From Saprospiraceae bacterium (GTDB lineage: Bacteria > Bacteroidota > Bacteroidia > Chitinophagales > Saprospiraceae), in the NCBI GenBank assembly GCA_013214355.1, contig JABSSL010000009.1, forward strand, positions 62,001 to 126,000: 64,000 nt of DNA, in the 5' to 3' direction. A program made the translations under genes and the position numbers. The notes beneath the pieces are model-generated. The model ran no database searches, was not told where the DNA came from, and saw only the letters and a program-made list of their open reading frames with translations. Shown in pieces: positions 8,129 through 18,900 of this stretch; the stretch's first letter is position 1; every line of letters begins with the position of its first letter.

Positions 8129-8136
8129 TATCTTTG
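8129..8136 (+). promoter_or_regulatory. Predicted -7 element of the nqrABCDEF promoter
   Basis: TATCTTTG matches TAnnTTTG and is followed by CG, a frequent form in Bacteroidetes. No good TTTG is found at -33, so the site may depend on an activator. The implied leader before nqrA is about 100 bases. Confidence 0.5.
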
Positions 8137-8245
8137 CGGTGATTTCAAGAAATCGAAGTAAACTGCATTTTTTGCTGCATGATAAAAAGTTGTTAGACAG
8201 TTAGTTATAGCTTTTATTTTGTGGCGTTAACAAGCGAAATCTAAG

Positions 8246-9883
8246 ATGAAAAGCAGAATAACCAAGAACCTTTTCTTTCTGGTACTGATGCTGACCTCAG
8301 ATGTGGCATTCGGGCAGTCTGGTCAAAGTGGATTCAGCTACTTTATTTATTCTTTAATCGGAGTGGCTGTATTGATTCTGTTGTTTTTGGTCGTGCAAGT
8401 GGCTGACAACCTACTCGCAGTAGAAGCTAAATCCATGGGAGCCAATGACGGAAAAACCAATTACTCCATTTTTCCTCGACTTGGTGAAGTTTTTGCCCCT
8501 AAAACTCCTGCATTCGTAGGAGATTCTTCTGTTACTTTTTTGAAGCAAGGACATGACATCCTACTGGATGGTGCGCCTGAGTCAACAGTGATAGAGGAAG
8601 GAACAGCAACGACCTTTGCGCTTCAACCACCAAACTTTATTGGTCTAGCACCCATTCCAAAAGTGCTAGTAGAAGTTGGTGATGAAGTGAAAGCAGGAGA
8701 TCCTATCTTCTTTGATAAGAAGGTAGTGGACGTAAAATTTGTGGCTCCTGTCAGTGGAGAAGTCATAGCGGTTAATAGAGGAGAGAAGAGATCCATCGTG
8801 GAGATCGTCATACTGGCTGATAAAGAGCAAAAGTTCAAAGCTTTGCCTGCTTTTGATCTAGACCAAGGTAGTCGTGAGGAGTTGGTGGCCTACTTGATGG
8901 AGAACGGTGCTTGGCCGATGTTTGAGCAACGTCCATTCAATGTGATACCTGCTCCTGGAGATGTACCTCGTGACATCTTTATCTCAACTTTTGATACGGC
9001 ACCATTGGCTCCTGATGCCAACGTTGTTGTAGCGGGTAAAGAAGCAGCTTTCCAGAAAGGTATAGATGTATTGAATAAACTAACACCTGGTGAAGTCTTT
9101 TTAGGACTAAATGCGAAGGGAGAAAATGCGCCTGCCGCAGCCTTTACAGAGGCTGAAGGGGCTGTGAAAAGCTGGTTCCACGGAAAACACCCGGCAGGTA
9201 ATGTGGGGATTCAAATCCACCACACTAAACCCGTTGGTGGCCAGGACAAAGTGTGGACGCTAGGTGTGCAAGAAGTAATAGCGCTGGGAACTATGTTTCT
9301 AGAAGGAAAGTATGATGGTTCAAGAGTAGTGTTAGTGGCTGGTGCGGAGATTGGCGAACCACAGTATGTGCGGACTGCCATCGGTGCTAAGATTTCGGAC
9401 TTGCTAAAGGAGCAGAACGTAGCGGAAAATGTTCGTTACATCTCTGGTGATGTATTGTCTGGGCGGCAAAAAACCGCAGATCAGTTTTTGAACTTCCACG
9501 ATGATCAACTTACTGTGATAGCAGAAGGAGATTATTATGAATTGTTTGGTTGGTTACTACCCTTGTCACCACGACCAAGCGTTTCAGGTACATTTCCAAA
9601 CTTCCTCTTCCCAGATGCCAAGTTCAAGGCAGACACCAATACCCATGGTGAAAAACGAGCTTTTGTGGTAACGGGGCAATATGAAAAGGTACTGCCAATG
9701 GATCTTTATCCACAACATCTGATGAAGGCGATCCTAGTGAATGACTTTGAGCGAATGGAGGGACTAGGAATTTACGAACTAGCCGAAGAGGATGTGGCTT
9801 TGTGTGAATTTGTTTGTACCTCTAAGCAACCCCTACAACAAATTCTTCGAGAAGGACTGGATACCATGAGAGAGCAGATGTAA
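8246..9883 (+). CDS. nqrA: Na+-translocating NADH:quinone reductase subunit A, N-terminally extended
   Basis: 545 residues. NqrA is the peripheral subunit of the Na+-NQR, which oxidises NADH, reduces quinone and exports Na+. The family sequence begins at about residue 98 (FLKQGHDILLDGAPES, matching the usual N-terminus) and includes the barrel-sandwich part VEVGDEVKAGDPIFFDKK; it runs to the normal C-terminus. The first 97 residues are extra: a signal-like hydrophobic segment (residues 8-23, ending AFGQ), a second hydrophobic helix at about 32-52, then a short linker. Usual NqrA is near 450 residues and soluble, so this copy looks membrane-anchored. First gene of the six-gene operon. Confidence 0.95.
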   Translation: MKSRITKNLFFLVLMLTSDVAFGQSGQSGFSYFIYSLIGVAVLILLFLVVQVADNLLAVEAKSMGANDGKTNYSIFPRLGEVFAPKTPAFVGDSSVTFLKQGHDILLDGAPESTVIEEGTATTFALQPPNFIGLAPIPKVLVEVGDEVKAGDPIFFDKKVVDVKFVAPVSGEVIAVNRGEKRSIVEIVILADKEQKFKALPAFDLDQGSREELVAYLMENGAWPMFEQRPFNVIPAPGDVPRDIFISTFDTAPLAPDANVVVAGKEAAFQKGIDVLNKLTPGEVFLGLNAKGENAPAAAFTEAEGAVKSWFHGKHPAGNVGIQIHHTKPVGGQDKVWTLGVQEVIALGTMFLEGKYDGSRVVLVAGAEIGEPQYVRTAIGAKISDLLKEQNVAENVRYISGDVLSGRQKTADQFLNFHDDQLTVIAEGDYYELFGWLLPLSPRPSVSGTFPNFLFPDAKFKADTNTHGEKRAFVVTGQYEKVLPMDLYPQHLMKAILVNDFERMEGLGIYELAEEDVALCEFVCTSKQPLQQILREGLDTMREQM

Positions 9884-9936
9884 TCAGCCTCCTCGGATCC
9901 GATTTGAAAATCTTATTGAAATCGCTATAAGAGATC

Positions 9937-11256
9937 ATGAAAAAAGCATTACTGAATTTTTTCCAGCGAATTGAACCTGATAAAAAGAAGTCACCATTCC
10001 TACATACCTTATTTGATGGCTTCTTCACTTTTGCATTTTCTCCCAATACTACAACGGCTAAAGGTGTACATATCCGCGATGGTATGGACCTAAAGCGTAC
10101 GATGGTACATGTGGTGTTGGCCATGCAATTGTGCTATTTGTTTGGTACTTATAATATTGGACATCAGCACTACCTGGCTCTAGGTCAGTATACGGGGCTG
10201 TTGGAAGGTCTGCATTTGAAGATAGCACATGGATTAATCAAGATCCTACCCATTTTCGTGGTAACTCACGTAGTTGGTTTGGGAATTGAATTCTACTACG
10301 CTACTCGAAAAGGGCACCCTATTGAGGAAGGATTCCTAGTATCGGGAGCACTGATTCCATTGATCATGCCACCGGATATTCCCTTGTGGATCCTTACCGT
10401 TTCTATCGTTTTTGCCGTTATCATCGGTAAAGAGGCCTTTGGTGGAACGGGAATGAACATTTGGAACATTGCCTTGCTTGCACGTGTATTTGTCTTCTTT
10501 GCTTATCCTACTTATATATCTGGTGATGAAGTATGGGTATCTGCCCTAGAAAAAACAGCTGTGGATGGCATTCCTACTTATATGAGTGCACAGTATGGTT
10601 GGGCGCATGGCTTTTTTGACTGGATATTCAGTGGCGTGGGCTGGAGTACCTTTGGTGATGGAGGAGTGCTCGTGGCAGATGGATTTACGGGTGCAACGCC
10701 TCTTTCATTAGCTGCGAGTGGGGGCTGGGAAAGTGTAACCAGTGTCTATACCGAATCTCAGATGTGGTGGGGAACTATTCCTGGTTCAATTGGAGAAACT
10801 TCTAAGCCATTAATCATCCTGGGAGCCATTTTCTTGATTGCCACGGGAGTAGCAAGCTGGCGCATTATGGTATCGATGGTCATCGGTGCCGCTGTTATGG
10901 GAATGATCCTAAATGGAATTGCACCTGCTGAATTTACCGAAAGTACGCCTGGAATTTTCAAGTTTATGGCAATTCCTTGGTACTATCAATTATCTATGGG
11001 TAGTTTCCTTTTTGCGATGGCATTTATGGCAACTGATCCCGTGACGGCATCATCCACCAATACCGGTAAGTGGGTTTATGGCTTTATGATTGGTTTCGTA
11101 GGCTTGATTATCCGGGTCATGAACCCTGCCTATCCAGAAGGATGGATGTTGGCAATTCTGTTCATGAATACTTTCTCTGCTTTGATTGACCACTATGTAT
11201 TAGAGGCAAATATGAAGCGTAGAGCAAAGCGAACCCAAGTGGCGGTAGCCAGCTAA
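9937..11256 (+). CDS. nqrB: Na+-translocating NADH:quinone reductase subunit B
   Basis: 439 residues, polytopic. NqrB is a core membrane subunit that carries a covalent FMN and riboflavin and takes part in Na+ translocation and quinone reduction. The flavinylation motif is present as DGFTGATPL, with Thr254 the expected FMN-linked residue. The central GKEAFGGTGMNIWNIAL segment and the conserved MATDPVTASSTNTGKW segment near the C-terminus are typical. Length is slightly above the usual 400-415. It lies 53 bases after nqrA and 47 before nqrC. Confidence 0.96.
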   Translation: MKKALLNFFQRIEPDKKKSPFLHTLFDGFFTFAFSPNTTTAKGVHIRDGMDLKRTMVHVVLAMQLCYLFGTYNIGHQHYLALGQYTGLLEGLHLKIAHGLIKILPIFVVTHVVGLGIEFYYATRKGHPIEEGFLVSGALIPLIMPPDIPLWILTVSIVFAVIIGKEAFGGTGMNIWNIALLARVFVFFAYPTYISGDEVWVSALEKTAVDGIPTYMSAQYGWAHGFFDWIFSGVGWSTFGDGGVLVADGFTGATPLSLAASGGWESVTSVYTESQMWWGTIPGSIGETSKPLIILGAIFLIATGVASWRIMVSMVIGAAVMGMILNGIAPAEFTESTPGIFKFMAIPWYYQLSMGSFLFAMAFMATDPVTASSTNTGKWVYGFMIGFVGLIIRVMNPAYPEGWMLAILFMNTFSALIDHYVLEANMKRRAKRTQVAVAS

Positions 11257-11303
11257 GGGTACCATAAGAAGTGGAAAATATTAATAATCAAAAATAAATA
11301 GCT

Positions 11304-12035
11304 GTGAATACCAGATACGTTGTCATATTTGTTACTGCATTAACAGCTGGTGTCGCCGTTTTCTTGACGAGTTTCCGTCAAATTACTAAACCGGTGGCTG
11401 ACCGAAACGAAGAGATCTTCAACAAGAGAGCCATCTTGAGTGCGGTGGGAGATTACTTAGGAGAAGGAGTACAGGTGAAGAATCTCAAAGATGAGCAAGT
11501 GTTGGATATTTTTGACAAGCAGGTCCAACAAGTTGTGCTTAATCTGCAAGGAGAAGAGGTTGACGGTATGAAAGCTGAGGATATCGATATGGCCAAAGAG
11601 AAGAAGAAGGCAGATAATGAAAAGCGTTTGCCTCTATTTATCTTTAGCCAAGGAGGAGAAAACTTCTACATCCTTTCCATTCGCGGGGTAGGTCTTTGGG
11701 ATGAAATCTGGGGAAATATTGCTTTGAAGAGTGACCTAAACACCATTGCTGGAGCATCTTTTGATCATGCGGGTGAAACTCCAGGTCTGGGAGCAGAAAT
11801 CAAGGACAACTCTAATTTTCCAAAATCATTCAAGGAAAAGAAGATCTTTAATGGTGGCGAATTTGTCTCCATTAATGTGAGAAAAGGTGGAGCTATCGAT
11901 CAGAATCATGATGTGGACGGGATTACCGGTGCCACAGTGACTTCCGATGGCGTTACCGACATGTTGTATGACGGAATCAAAAATTATTTGCCTTACTTCA
12001 ACAGCCTGCGCCGTCAAGGGATGCTAGTGAAGTAA
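11304..12035 (+). CDS. nqrC: Na+-translocating NADH:quinone reductase subunit C
   Basis: 243 residues, starting at GTG (no ATG gives the N-terminal helix). One transmembrane helix at residues 5-24 anchors a periplasmic FMN-binding domain. The flavinylation motif DGITGATVTSDGV is present, Thr211 being the expected FMN attachment site; the preceding GLWDEIWGNIALKSDL and GETPGLGAEI segments are family hallmarks. The flavin is normally attached by ApbE, whose gene is not in this window. Confidence 0.95.
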   Translation: MNTRYVVIFVTALTAGVAVFLTSFRQITKPVADRNEEIFNKRAILSAVGDYLGEGVQVKNLKDEQVLDIFDKQVQQVVLNLQGEEVDGMKAEDIDMAKEKKKADNEKRLPLFIFSQGGENFYILSIRGVGLWDEIWGNIALKSDLNTIAGASFDHAGETPGLGAEIKDNSNFPKSFKEKKIFNGGEFVSINVRKGGAIDQNHDVDGITGATVTSDGVTDMLYDGIKNYLPYFNSLRRQGMLVK

Positions 12036-12083
12036 GATTGGGATTGAATAGTCAATTGAATCATCTAGAAAATCAACCATAAA

Positions 12084-12800
12084 ATGGCTGAAACATTAGA
12101 AAAAACTACCACCAAAACGGCAGAACCGCTGTTTGGAAAAAAGGAGAAAAAGCTAATCACGGATCCGTTAAATGATAACAACCCAATTACTGTTCAAGTA
12201 TTGGGTATATGTTCAGCTCTAGCGGTAACCTCTTTGGTTTGGCCTTCACTGGTTATGGCCGTGGCGGTAATTTTTGTATGTGCATTCTCCAATTTGTTTA
12301 CTTCACTCCTCAGAAATTATATCCCGAAAGAAGTGCGAATGATCGTTCAGTTGGTGATCATCGCTTCTTTGGTAACCTTCGTGGAGCTAAGTCTTAAGTT
12401 TCTAAACTATCCCGTATACAAGCAACTATCTGTTTATATCGGTTTGATCATTACCAACTGTATCGTGATGGGGCGTCTGGAGGCATTCGCTATGGCGAAT
12501 AAGCCTTGGAGATCTTTCCTCGACGGCATTGGAAATGGATTGGGATATGGCGCCATACTTGTGATGGTTGGCTTGATTCGTGAGATATTTGGCAAGGGTA
12601 GTCTCTTCGCCAGTAGCCCTTTCGAATGGAAGATCATTGGACCAACTGCTGAGTATAGCATCAACACTACTACCAGTACTCTATTTGGTTGGTATGCGAA
12701 TAACAACTTGATGGTATTGTCTGCTGCTGCGATGTTCATCATTGGCATTATGATTTGGATTCAGCGTAGCTACAACAAGAAGCTGATCGACGTATCCTAA
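12084..12800 (+). CDS. nqrD: Na+-translocating NADH:quinone reductase subunit D
   Basis: 238 residues with about six hydrophobic helices. NqrD and NqrE form an inverted-topology pair in the membrane core that holds an iron-sulfur centre between them. Conserved family segments are DPLNDNNPITVQVLGICSAL, the helix with TNCIVMGRLEAFA (the Cys of TNCI is a cluster ligand in known structures) and FLDGIGNGLGYG. About 35 extra hydrophilic residues precede the first helix, somewhat more than in proteobacterial NqrD. Confidence 0.95.
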   Translation: MAETLEKTTTKTAEPLFGKKEKKLITDPLNDNNPITVQVLGICSALAVTSLVWPSLVMAVAVIFVCAFSNLFTSLLRNYIPKEVRMIVQLVIIASLVTFVELSLKFLNYPVYKQLSVYIGLIITNCIVMGRLEAFAMANKPWRSFLDGIGNGLGYGAILVMVGLIREIFGKGSLFASSPFEWKIIGPTAEYSINTTTSTLFGWYANNNLMVLSAAAMFIIGIMIWIQRSYNKKLIDVS

Positions 12801-12852
12801 GTAGGGGATGTTAGCATTAAATTTGAAAAGCTTATACTATAATTAAAAGATA

Positions 12853-13470
12853 ATGGGCGAGTTTATAAATGTATTCGTAAAGGCAGCGTTCATAGAAAAT
12901 ATGATCTTAGCATATTTCCTAGGGATGTGCTCCTATCTAGCGGTTTCTAAGTCTGTGCAAACTGCATTTGGATTGGGATTGGCTGTAATCTTTGTATTGG
13001 GTATCACGATGCCCATCAACTGGTTGATTTTTGAATATTTATTGTCAGATACAGGGATTTTAGGCATGGATCTGACCTTTCTACGATTTTTGCTGTTTAT
13101 TGCAGTAATCGCTTCCATGGTTCAATTGGTGGAAATGATTGTGGAGAAGTATTCCCCTAGTCTCTATGCTGCACTGGGTATTTTCTTGCCCCTGATTACG
13201 GTGAATTGCGCCATCCTTGGTGGTTCCCTGTTCATGGTTGCTAGAGATTACACTTTCTCTCAATCTGTGGCATTCGGTTTAGGTGGTGGATTTGGCTGGT
13301 TCTTGGCAATCATTGCTATTGCAGCCATTCGTGAGAAGATCCGCTATTCTGCGATTCCAGCTCCGCTAAGAGGTTTGGGAATGGCATTTATCCTAACGGG
13401 CTTGATGGGCATGGCTTTCATGAGTCTAATGGGAATCGATCCAGCAGTATTCGGTGGTGCTGGAAACTAA
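12853..13470 (+). CDS. nqrE: Na+-translocating NADH:quinone reductase subunit E
   Basis: 205 residues, six hydrophobic helices. Family motifs: [21 protein letters not shown] near the N-terminus and [18 protein letters not shown] in the middle, each with the conserved Cys that coordinates the intramembrane 2Fe-2S centre shared with NqrD. The C-terminal [19 protein letters not shown] helix is typical. Spaced 52 bases after nqrD and 33 before nqrF. Confidence 0.96.
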   Translation: MGEFINVFVKAAFIENMILAYFLGMCSYLAVSKSVQTAFGLGLAVIFVLGITMPINWLIFEYLLSDTGILGMDLTFLRFLLFIAVIASMVQLVEMIVEKYSPSLYAALGIFLPLITVNCAILGGSLFMVARDYTFSQSVAFGLGGGFGWFLAIIAIAAIREKIRYSAIPAPLRGLGMAFILTGLMGMAFMSLMGIDPAVFGGAGN

Positions 13471-13503
13471 ATTTACGTTTGTTATCACTAATATTAAGCA
13501 ACA

Positions 13504-14808
13504 ATGACAACTATATTATTTGCAGTATTAGTCTTTGTTTCTGTGATCTTGGCTCTATCCTTTATGCTAATTGCGGCAAGGAAGCGTCTAGTTCCACAGG
13601 GTGAAGTTAAAATTGTGGTCAATGGTGATACTAGTAATCCCTTGATGGTGTCTCCAGGTTCTTCGCTGTTGACTGCTCTCTCGGAAAAAAGCGTTTTCCT
13701 ACCTTCTGCTTGTGGTGGTGGTGGTACTTGTGCTATGTGTGAATGTCACGTAGATGCGGGAGGTGGTGATGTTCTACCTACTGAAATGAACCACTTGACG
13801 CGGAAAGAGGCGGCTGAAAATAAGCGCTTGGCCTGCCAAGTGAAGGTTCGTCAAGATATGGAAGTACGTATTCCAGAAGAGATCTTTGGTATTAAGAAAT
13901 TCGAATGTACCGTTGATTCTAATTATAACGTAGCTTCTTTTATTAAAGAATTTGTTGTACGTCTACCAGAAGGGGAAAGTATGGACTTCCAATCGGGAGG
14001 ATATATTCAGATCGATGTGCCAAAAGTGGTAGTAGACTACAAAAACATTGACATTACCGCTCACCCCGAGCACCATGGCGATGATCCTAACAAGTTCCAA
14101 AGTGAATGGGATAAATTCAAACTGTGGGATTTGAAAATGGTCAATAACGAGGAACAGTTTCGTGCTTACTCCATGGCCAATCACCCTGCAGAAGGGGACA
14201 TCATCATGTTGAACATTCGTATTGCTACTCCACCTTGGGATCGCTCTGCGAACGGCTGGATGAGTGTTAACCCTGGTGTTTGTTCATCTTACGTATTTGA
14301 TCAGAAGCCTGGAGATAAGGTGACGATTTCAGGACCTTATGGTGAGTTTTTCATCAAGCCTACCAAGAAAGAGATGGTGTACATTGGTGGTGGTGCGGGT
14401 ATGGCTCCTTTACGTTCACACTTATTCCACCTCTTCCACACCTTGAAGACTACTGATCGTAAAGTATCTTTCTGGTATGGAGGTCGTACCCGTCGTGAGC
14501 TGTTCTACATCGATCAGTTCCGAGAAATAGAAAAAGAGTATCCAAACTTCCGCTTCTTCGTAGCACTCGATAATCCATTACCCGAAGATAACTGGCAGGT
14601 GAAAGAAACGATGGATAGTCCAGGTGATGGTTTCCAGGGGTATATCATGCCCGTTGTGGTAGAGAAGTACCTATCGGAACATCCGGAACCAGAAGAGGTA
14701 GAGTACTACTTCTGTGGCCCTCCAATGATGAATGCTTCGGTTATTAAGGCCCTTGATGATCTAGGAGTACCGGAAGAGAATATTGCCTTTGATGACTTTG
14801 GTGGATAA
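13504..14808 (+). CDS. nqrF: Na+-translocating NADH:quinone reductase subunit F
   Basis: 434 residues. NqrF is the NADH-oxidising entry subunit. One N-terminal membrane helix (residues 3-24) is followed by a ferredoxin-type 2Fe-2S domain with Cys70, Cys76, Cys79 and Cys111 ([15 protein letters not shown]). Then come an FAD-binding domain ([10 protein letters not shown]) and an NADH-binding domain ([38 protein letters not shown]), ending in FDDFGG. All electron carriers expected for the subunit are present. Last gene of the operon and followed by a strong terminator. Confidence 0.97.
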   Translation: MTTILFAVLVFVSVILALSFMLIAARKRLVPQGEVKIVVNGDTSNPLMVSPGSSLLTALSEKSVFLPSACGGGGTCAMCECHVDAGGGDVLPTEMNHLTRKEAAENKRLACQVKVRQDMEVRIPEEIFGIKKFECTVDSNYNVASFIKEFVVRLPEGESMDFQSGGYIQIDVPKVVVDYKNIDITAHPEHHGDDPNKFQSEWDKFKLWDLKMVNNEEQFRAYSMANHPAEGDIIMLNIRIATPPWDRSANGWMSVNPGVCSSYVFDQKPGDKVTISGPYGEFFIKPTKKEMVYIGGGAGMAPLRSHLFHLFHTLKTTDRKVSFWYGGRTRRELFYIDQFREIEKEYPNFRFFVALDNPLPEDNWQVKETMDSPGDGFQGYIMPVVVEKYLSEHPEPEEVEYYFCGPPMMNASVIKALDDLGVPEENIAFDDFGG

Positions 14809-14833
14809 TACCAGGTCTCAACATAGCAAATTG

Positions 14834-14865
14834 GAAAAGCCTCGTCCTACGGACGGGGCTTTTTC
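14834..14865 (+). terminator. Rho-independent terminator of the nqr operon
   Basis: AAAAGCCTCGTCC and GGACGGGGCTTTTT form a GC-rich stem with a 3-base loop and a T-run, 26 bases after the nqrF stop codon. Confidence 0.88.
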
Positions 14866-14961
14866 TATGCACTCAATCGAACAATCCTCGACGTTAATCT
14901 AGATTAGTTCTCCAATTGTAGAGAATTTGCTTTTTTCGTGTTGAAACCAAAAAAGAAAATT

Positions 14962-15717
14962 ATGTGGAAGAAATTATCATTTCTATTCGTAACTCTTCTC
15001 TCTATTTCAGCCCTTCACGGCCAAACTGCCGATGAGATTATCAAGAGCTATTTTGAAAATACTGGAGGATATGAAAAATGGAAAGCGATGACCTCGCAGC
15101 AGGCGACGGTTACAACTTCTATGCAGGGAATGGAATTCAGTGGTACGGTCTATTCCAAAGCGCCCAATAAGATGAAGATCGAAGTGGATGTGATGGGTAC
15201 CAAGATGATACAAGCTTATGATGGTGAGACAGCCTGGTGGTTGTTCCCGATGCAAACCGGACCAGATCCTCAGCCAATGCCGGCGGAAATGGCAGAATCA
15301 ATGACCGAACAGGAGTTTGAACTTCCTTTTGTAGATTATGCAAAAAAAGGAAATACAGTTGAACTGATGGGCAAGGAAGAGGTAGAAGGAACGGAGACCT
15401 TTAAGATGAAGGTCACTAAGAAAAATGGCAAGGTGCAATATTACTTCTTCGATACGGAGTACTTCGTGCCAATCATGATCCAAGCTCCAATTGAAAACGG
15501 TCCTGCCAAAGGGCAAAATGCGGAAACTTATTTAAGCGATTATCAAGAAGTAGACGGTTTGATGCTACCCTTCTTTACAGAAGTAAAAGTAGGTGGCCAG
15601 ACTGCACAGAAGATCACGATGAAAGATGTAAAAATCAACCAAGAGTTGGATGATAAATTGTTTGCGATGCCTAAGAAGGAAGCTACTGCTCCAGCCTCAG
15701 GCAAAGACAAAAACTAA
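14962..15717 (+). CDS. Periplasmic LolA-like protein (outer-membrane lipoprotein-sorting family)
   Basis: 251 residues from the ATG at 14962; a GTG at 14938 would place eight mostly charged residues before the signal peptide. The signal peptide runs to about residue 21 (ends LHGQ). The mature part shows the LolA/LolB-like beta-sheet pattern: QQATVTTSMQGMEFSGTVYSKAPNKM (split by strands), YDGETAWWLFP, then VDGLMLPFFTEVKVGG and a C-terminal KINQELDDKLFAMP. The family includes LolA and many uncharacterised envelope proteins, so lipoprotein transport is not proven here. Single gene between two hairpins. Confidence 0.7.
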   Translation: MWKKLSFLFVTLLSISALHGQTADEIIKSYFENTGGYEKWKAMTSQQATVTTSMQGMEFSGTVYSKAPNKMKIEVDVMGTKMIQAYDGETAWWLFPMQTGPDPQPMPAEMAESMTEQEFELPFVDYAKKGNTVELMGKEEVEGTETFKMKVTKKNGKVQYYFFDTEYFVPIMIQAPIENGPAKGQNAETYLSDYQEVDGLMLPFFTEVKVGGQTAQKITMKDVKINQELDDKLFAMPKKEATAPASGKDKN

Positions 15718-15769
15718 TCAACAACTGTGTTGAATAAACTAAAACTATTTGAGTAATTAATATCTCCTC

Positions 15770-15802
15770 ATGCAGAAGTTCTTTTCATAAGAACTTCTGC
15801 AT
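15770..15802. terminator. 14-bp perfect hairpin after the LolA-like gene
   Basis: ATGCAGAAGTTCTT and AAGAACTTCTGCAT pair perfectly around TTCAT. The position 52 bases after the stop codon suggests a terminator, though only CTTTG follows rather than a long T-run. Confidence 0.6.
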
Positions 15803-15910
15803 CTTTGAATCAAGGGTGTTTTCCTGTTTTCTCAATCTAACATTACCTCTTCATACCTGGCTGTCTGCCTATATAGCTGTAAGGAAGCACCCTAGATCTA
15901 AACTAACAGT

Positions 15911-18900
15911 ATGAAGAAAATTTTCTTACCTCAAAATATAGTAAGGGTAGGCAAACATAAGCCTTACCCGCTTACAAATCTTCTTGCTTTTTTGTTGGTG
16001 TTTTTGCTAGGCTTGTCCGACTTACAAGCCCAGTCAAAAGCCCCAAGTGGGAAAGCCCTGCTGGGAGGACTACGAGCCAGACAAATTGGACCTGCTGCAA
16101 TGAGTGGTCGAGTATCCTCTGTCGCTGTAGTACCCGGCCAAGCAGAGATTATCTATGTGGGTGCTGCTGGTGGTGGAGTTTGGAAATCAGTGACGGGGGG
16201 AACCACTTTCCGACCTGTTTTTGACGATCATAGCCAATCTATCGGTAAGGTAGCGATTGATCCATCGGAGCCGGAAACGGTCTGGGTAGGTACTGGAGAA
16301 CCTTGGGTGCGTAACAGTGTCTCTGTAGGTACCGGACTCTATAAGACTACTAATGGAGGGACCGACTGGCAACTAATGGGATTGGAGAATTCTGAGCGGA
16401 TTTCGGATATCATTGTTCACCCTACCAATTCGGATATCGTCTATGTAGCGGCTTTGGGTCACCTTTGGGATGCACACGAAGAAAGAGGTGTATTCAAAAC
16501 GACCGATGGAGGAAAGACCTGGACAAAGGTGCTATATATCGACGAGAATACAGGCTGTGCGGATATCGATATTGATCCAGAAAACCCTGATATCCTCTAT
16601 GCGGCCATGTGGAGCCACCGAAGACGCCCTTGGACCTTCGATTCTGGCTTCAATGGCAAAAGTGGATTGTATAAGACTACAGACGGTGGTAGTAATTGGG
16701 AAACGATCCATGAAGGATTACCCACCGGAAAATTGGGTAGACTCGGTATCGGTGTAGCGCCATCCAATGGAAAGGTGATTTATCTTTCAGTGGAGTCAGA
16801 GAAACAAGAGGAAAAAGGTCTTTATCGATCCACCGATCAAGGAGCCAATTGGGAACAGGTAAGTACAGATTTTAATACTACCGTGCGCCCTTTCTACTTC
16901 TCTAATGTAGTGGTTGATCCGCAAAACGACAGCATCGTTGCTAAATGTGGTTTAGCTGCAATCCTTAGTGAAGATCAAGGCAATCGCTTCCGAACTATGG
17001 GCGGTGGGGTACACTCCGATATTCACGACATTTGGTTTGACCCTGCTAATAGCAAGCATATTCTGCTAGCGACGGATGGAGGTGTTTACGAATCCTTCGA
17101 TCGAGGACAGACTTTTCGTATGTGGATGAACTTGCCCATATCCCAGTTCTATCATGTAAGCGTAGACAATGATTTCCCCTATAATGTCTATGGTGGTCTT
17201 CAGGATAATGGTTCTTGGTATGCCCCGTCTCGGAAATCGGGAGGAATTAACAATAGTGATTGGAAATCCTCCTTTGGCGGGGATGGATTCTATAGTTTCA
17301 GACATCCAACGCAAAAGGATATCATCTTCAGCGAATATCAGGGAGGAAATCTAGCTCGATATAATTCTAAAACAGGACAAGCAAAGGAAATCAAACCTTA
17401 TCCGACTGGAGATGAGGAGAAATTCCGCTTCAACTGGAATGCGCCCGTTCACCTCAGCCCGACCAACCCAAATCGAATGTATTTTGGGGCGCAGTATCTA
17501 TTTGTGTCCAATGACATGGGAGACAGCTGGAAGCGAATCTCACCAGATCTAACGACTGATGATCCAGAGAAACAGAAGCAACACTTATCCGGTGGCTTGA
17601 GTATTGATAATTCAACAGCAGAAAACCATTGCACCATCTATACCATCGCCGAATCACCAAAGAATGACCAGGTGATCTGGGCCGGTACGGATGATGGCCT
17701 CCTGCAACTCACCACCAATGCCGGCGGATCATGGACCAATGTTACGGCTAATGTCCCTGGCTTACCCGCAAATACTTGGGTGACCTTCATCGAGCCCAGT
17801 CCACACGATGCGAATGCTGCCTACGTCACCTTTGACGGGCACCGGAATGGAGATGGTAAGACTTACCTCTACTATACCGCGGATCAAGGTAAGACTTGGA
17901 AATCAGTTGGGGAGAACGGTCCAGAAGGATATGCGTTAAGCGTGCGTCAGGATTTGGTAAATCCCAATTTAGTTTTCCTGGGAACTGAATTCGGTTTGTA
18001 CGTCTCATTGGACGGTGGAGAAAACTGGGATCGCTTCGAAAACAATTTGCCTAAAGTGGGGGTACGAGATATGGTGATTCACTCAACGGCCAACGCACTT
18101 GTAATGGGAACGCATGGTCGAGGAATTATCATTATCGATGACATTAGCCCTTTAAGAGCCATCAGTGAAGAACTCTTGCAGGAAAAGATACATTTCTTTG
18201 CTTCTGCTCCAACCGTTCTTCGTGACCCTGGAGCAGGTGGCGGCTGGTTTGGAGGTTCCGGAAACTTTGTCGGGCCAAATCCAACTACCAATGCTCAAAT
18301 CGTTTATTACATGAATCGTCGTCACACCTTTGGCAAGATGTATCTAGAGGTGTGGAAAGATGGAGAGCTACTGCGAACCTTACCTGCGGGCAAAAGTGCC
18401 GGAATCAACTTCGTTAGTATGCCCACGGCTATTGACAAGCCTAAAGCTGCTCCTTCCAAAAATCGTATGGCCTTAATTGGAGCCATCTCTGGTCCAAACT
18501 TGGAGGCTGGAAAGTATGACGTGAAATTGATCAAAGGGAAGAACACTTATGAGACTTCTTTTGAACTAGCATACGATGAGGAATCTCCGTATTCTCCGGC
18601 TGATCGTAAGCTCCAGCACGAAAAAACCATGACCCTATACGGGATGGTAGAGAAACTGGCTTATTTGTACCATAGCTTAGATCAAGTGCAAGGACAATTG
18701 GCCAAACAGGAGGACTTGAAGCGTAAGGTTCAAGCAAAAGTAGATGAGTTGGAGGAAGCTGTGCAAGCGACTAAGTACAAGATCTCTTCGCAAGAAGGAG
18801 ATTACTACGTCAATGAATCAGAGCAATTGCACGAAAGGATTTCAGATCTGTATCGTCAAGTCAGTAGCTTCCCCGGCAAGCCTTCTAGCTCTCAGCTCCA

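Larger units (their letters stand above)
7786..8245. other. 460-base spacer between pnuC and nqrA
   Basis: No coding region or tRNA seen. It contains a short hairpin (GGAACGCTTGTTCC, 7952-7965) enclosed by ATACCG/CGGTAT (7920-7925 and 7965-7970), an AT-rich 21-bp palindrome (8054-8074) and a -7 promoter element (8129-8136); the last two probably serve the nqr operon. Confidence 0.6.
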
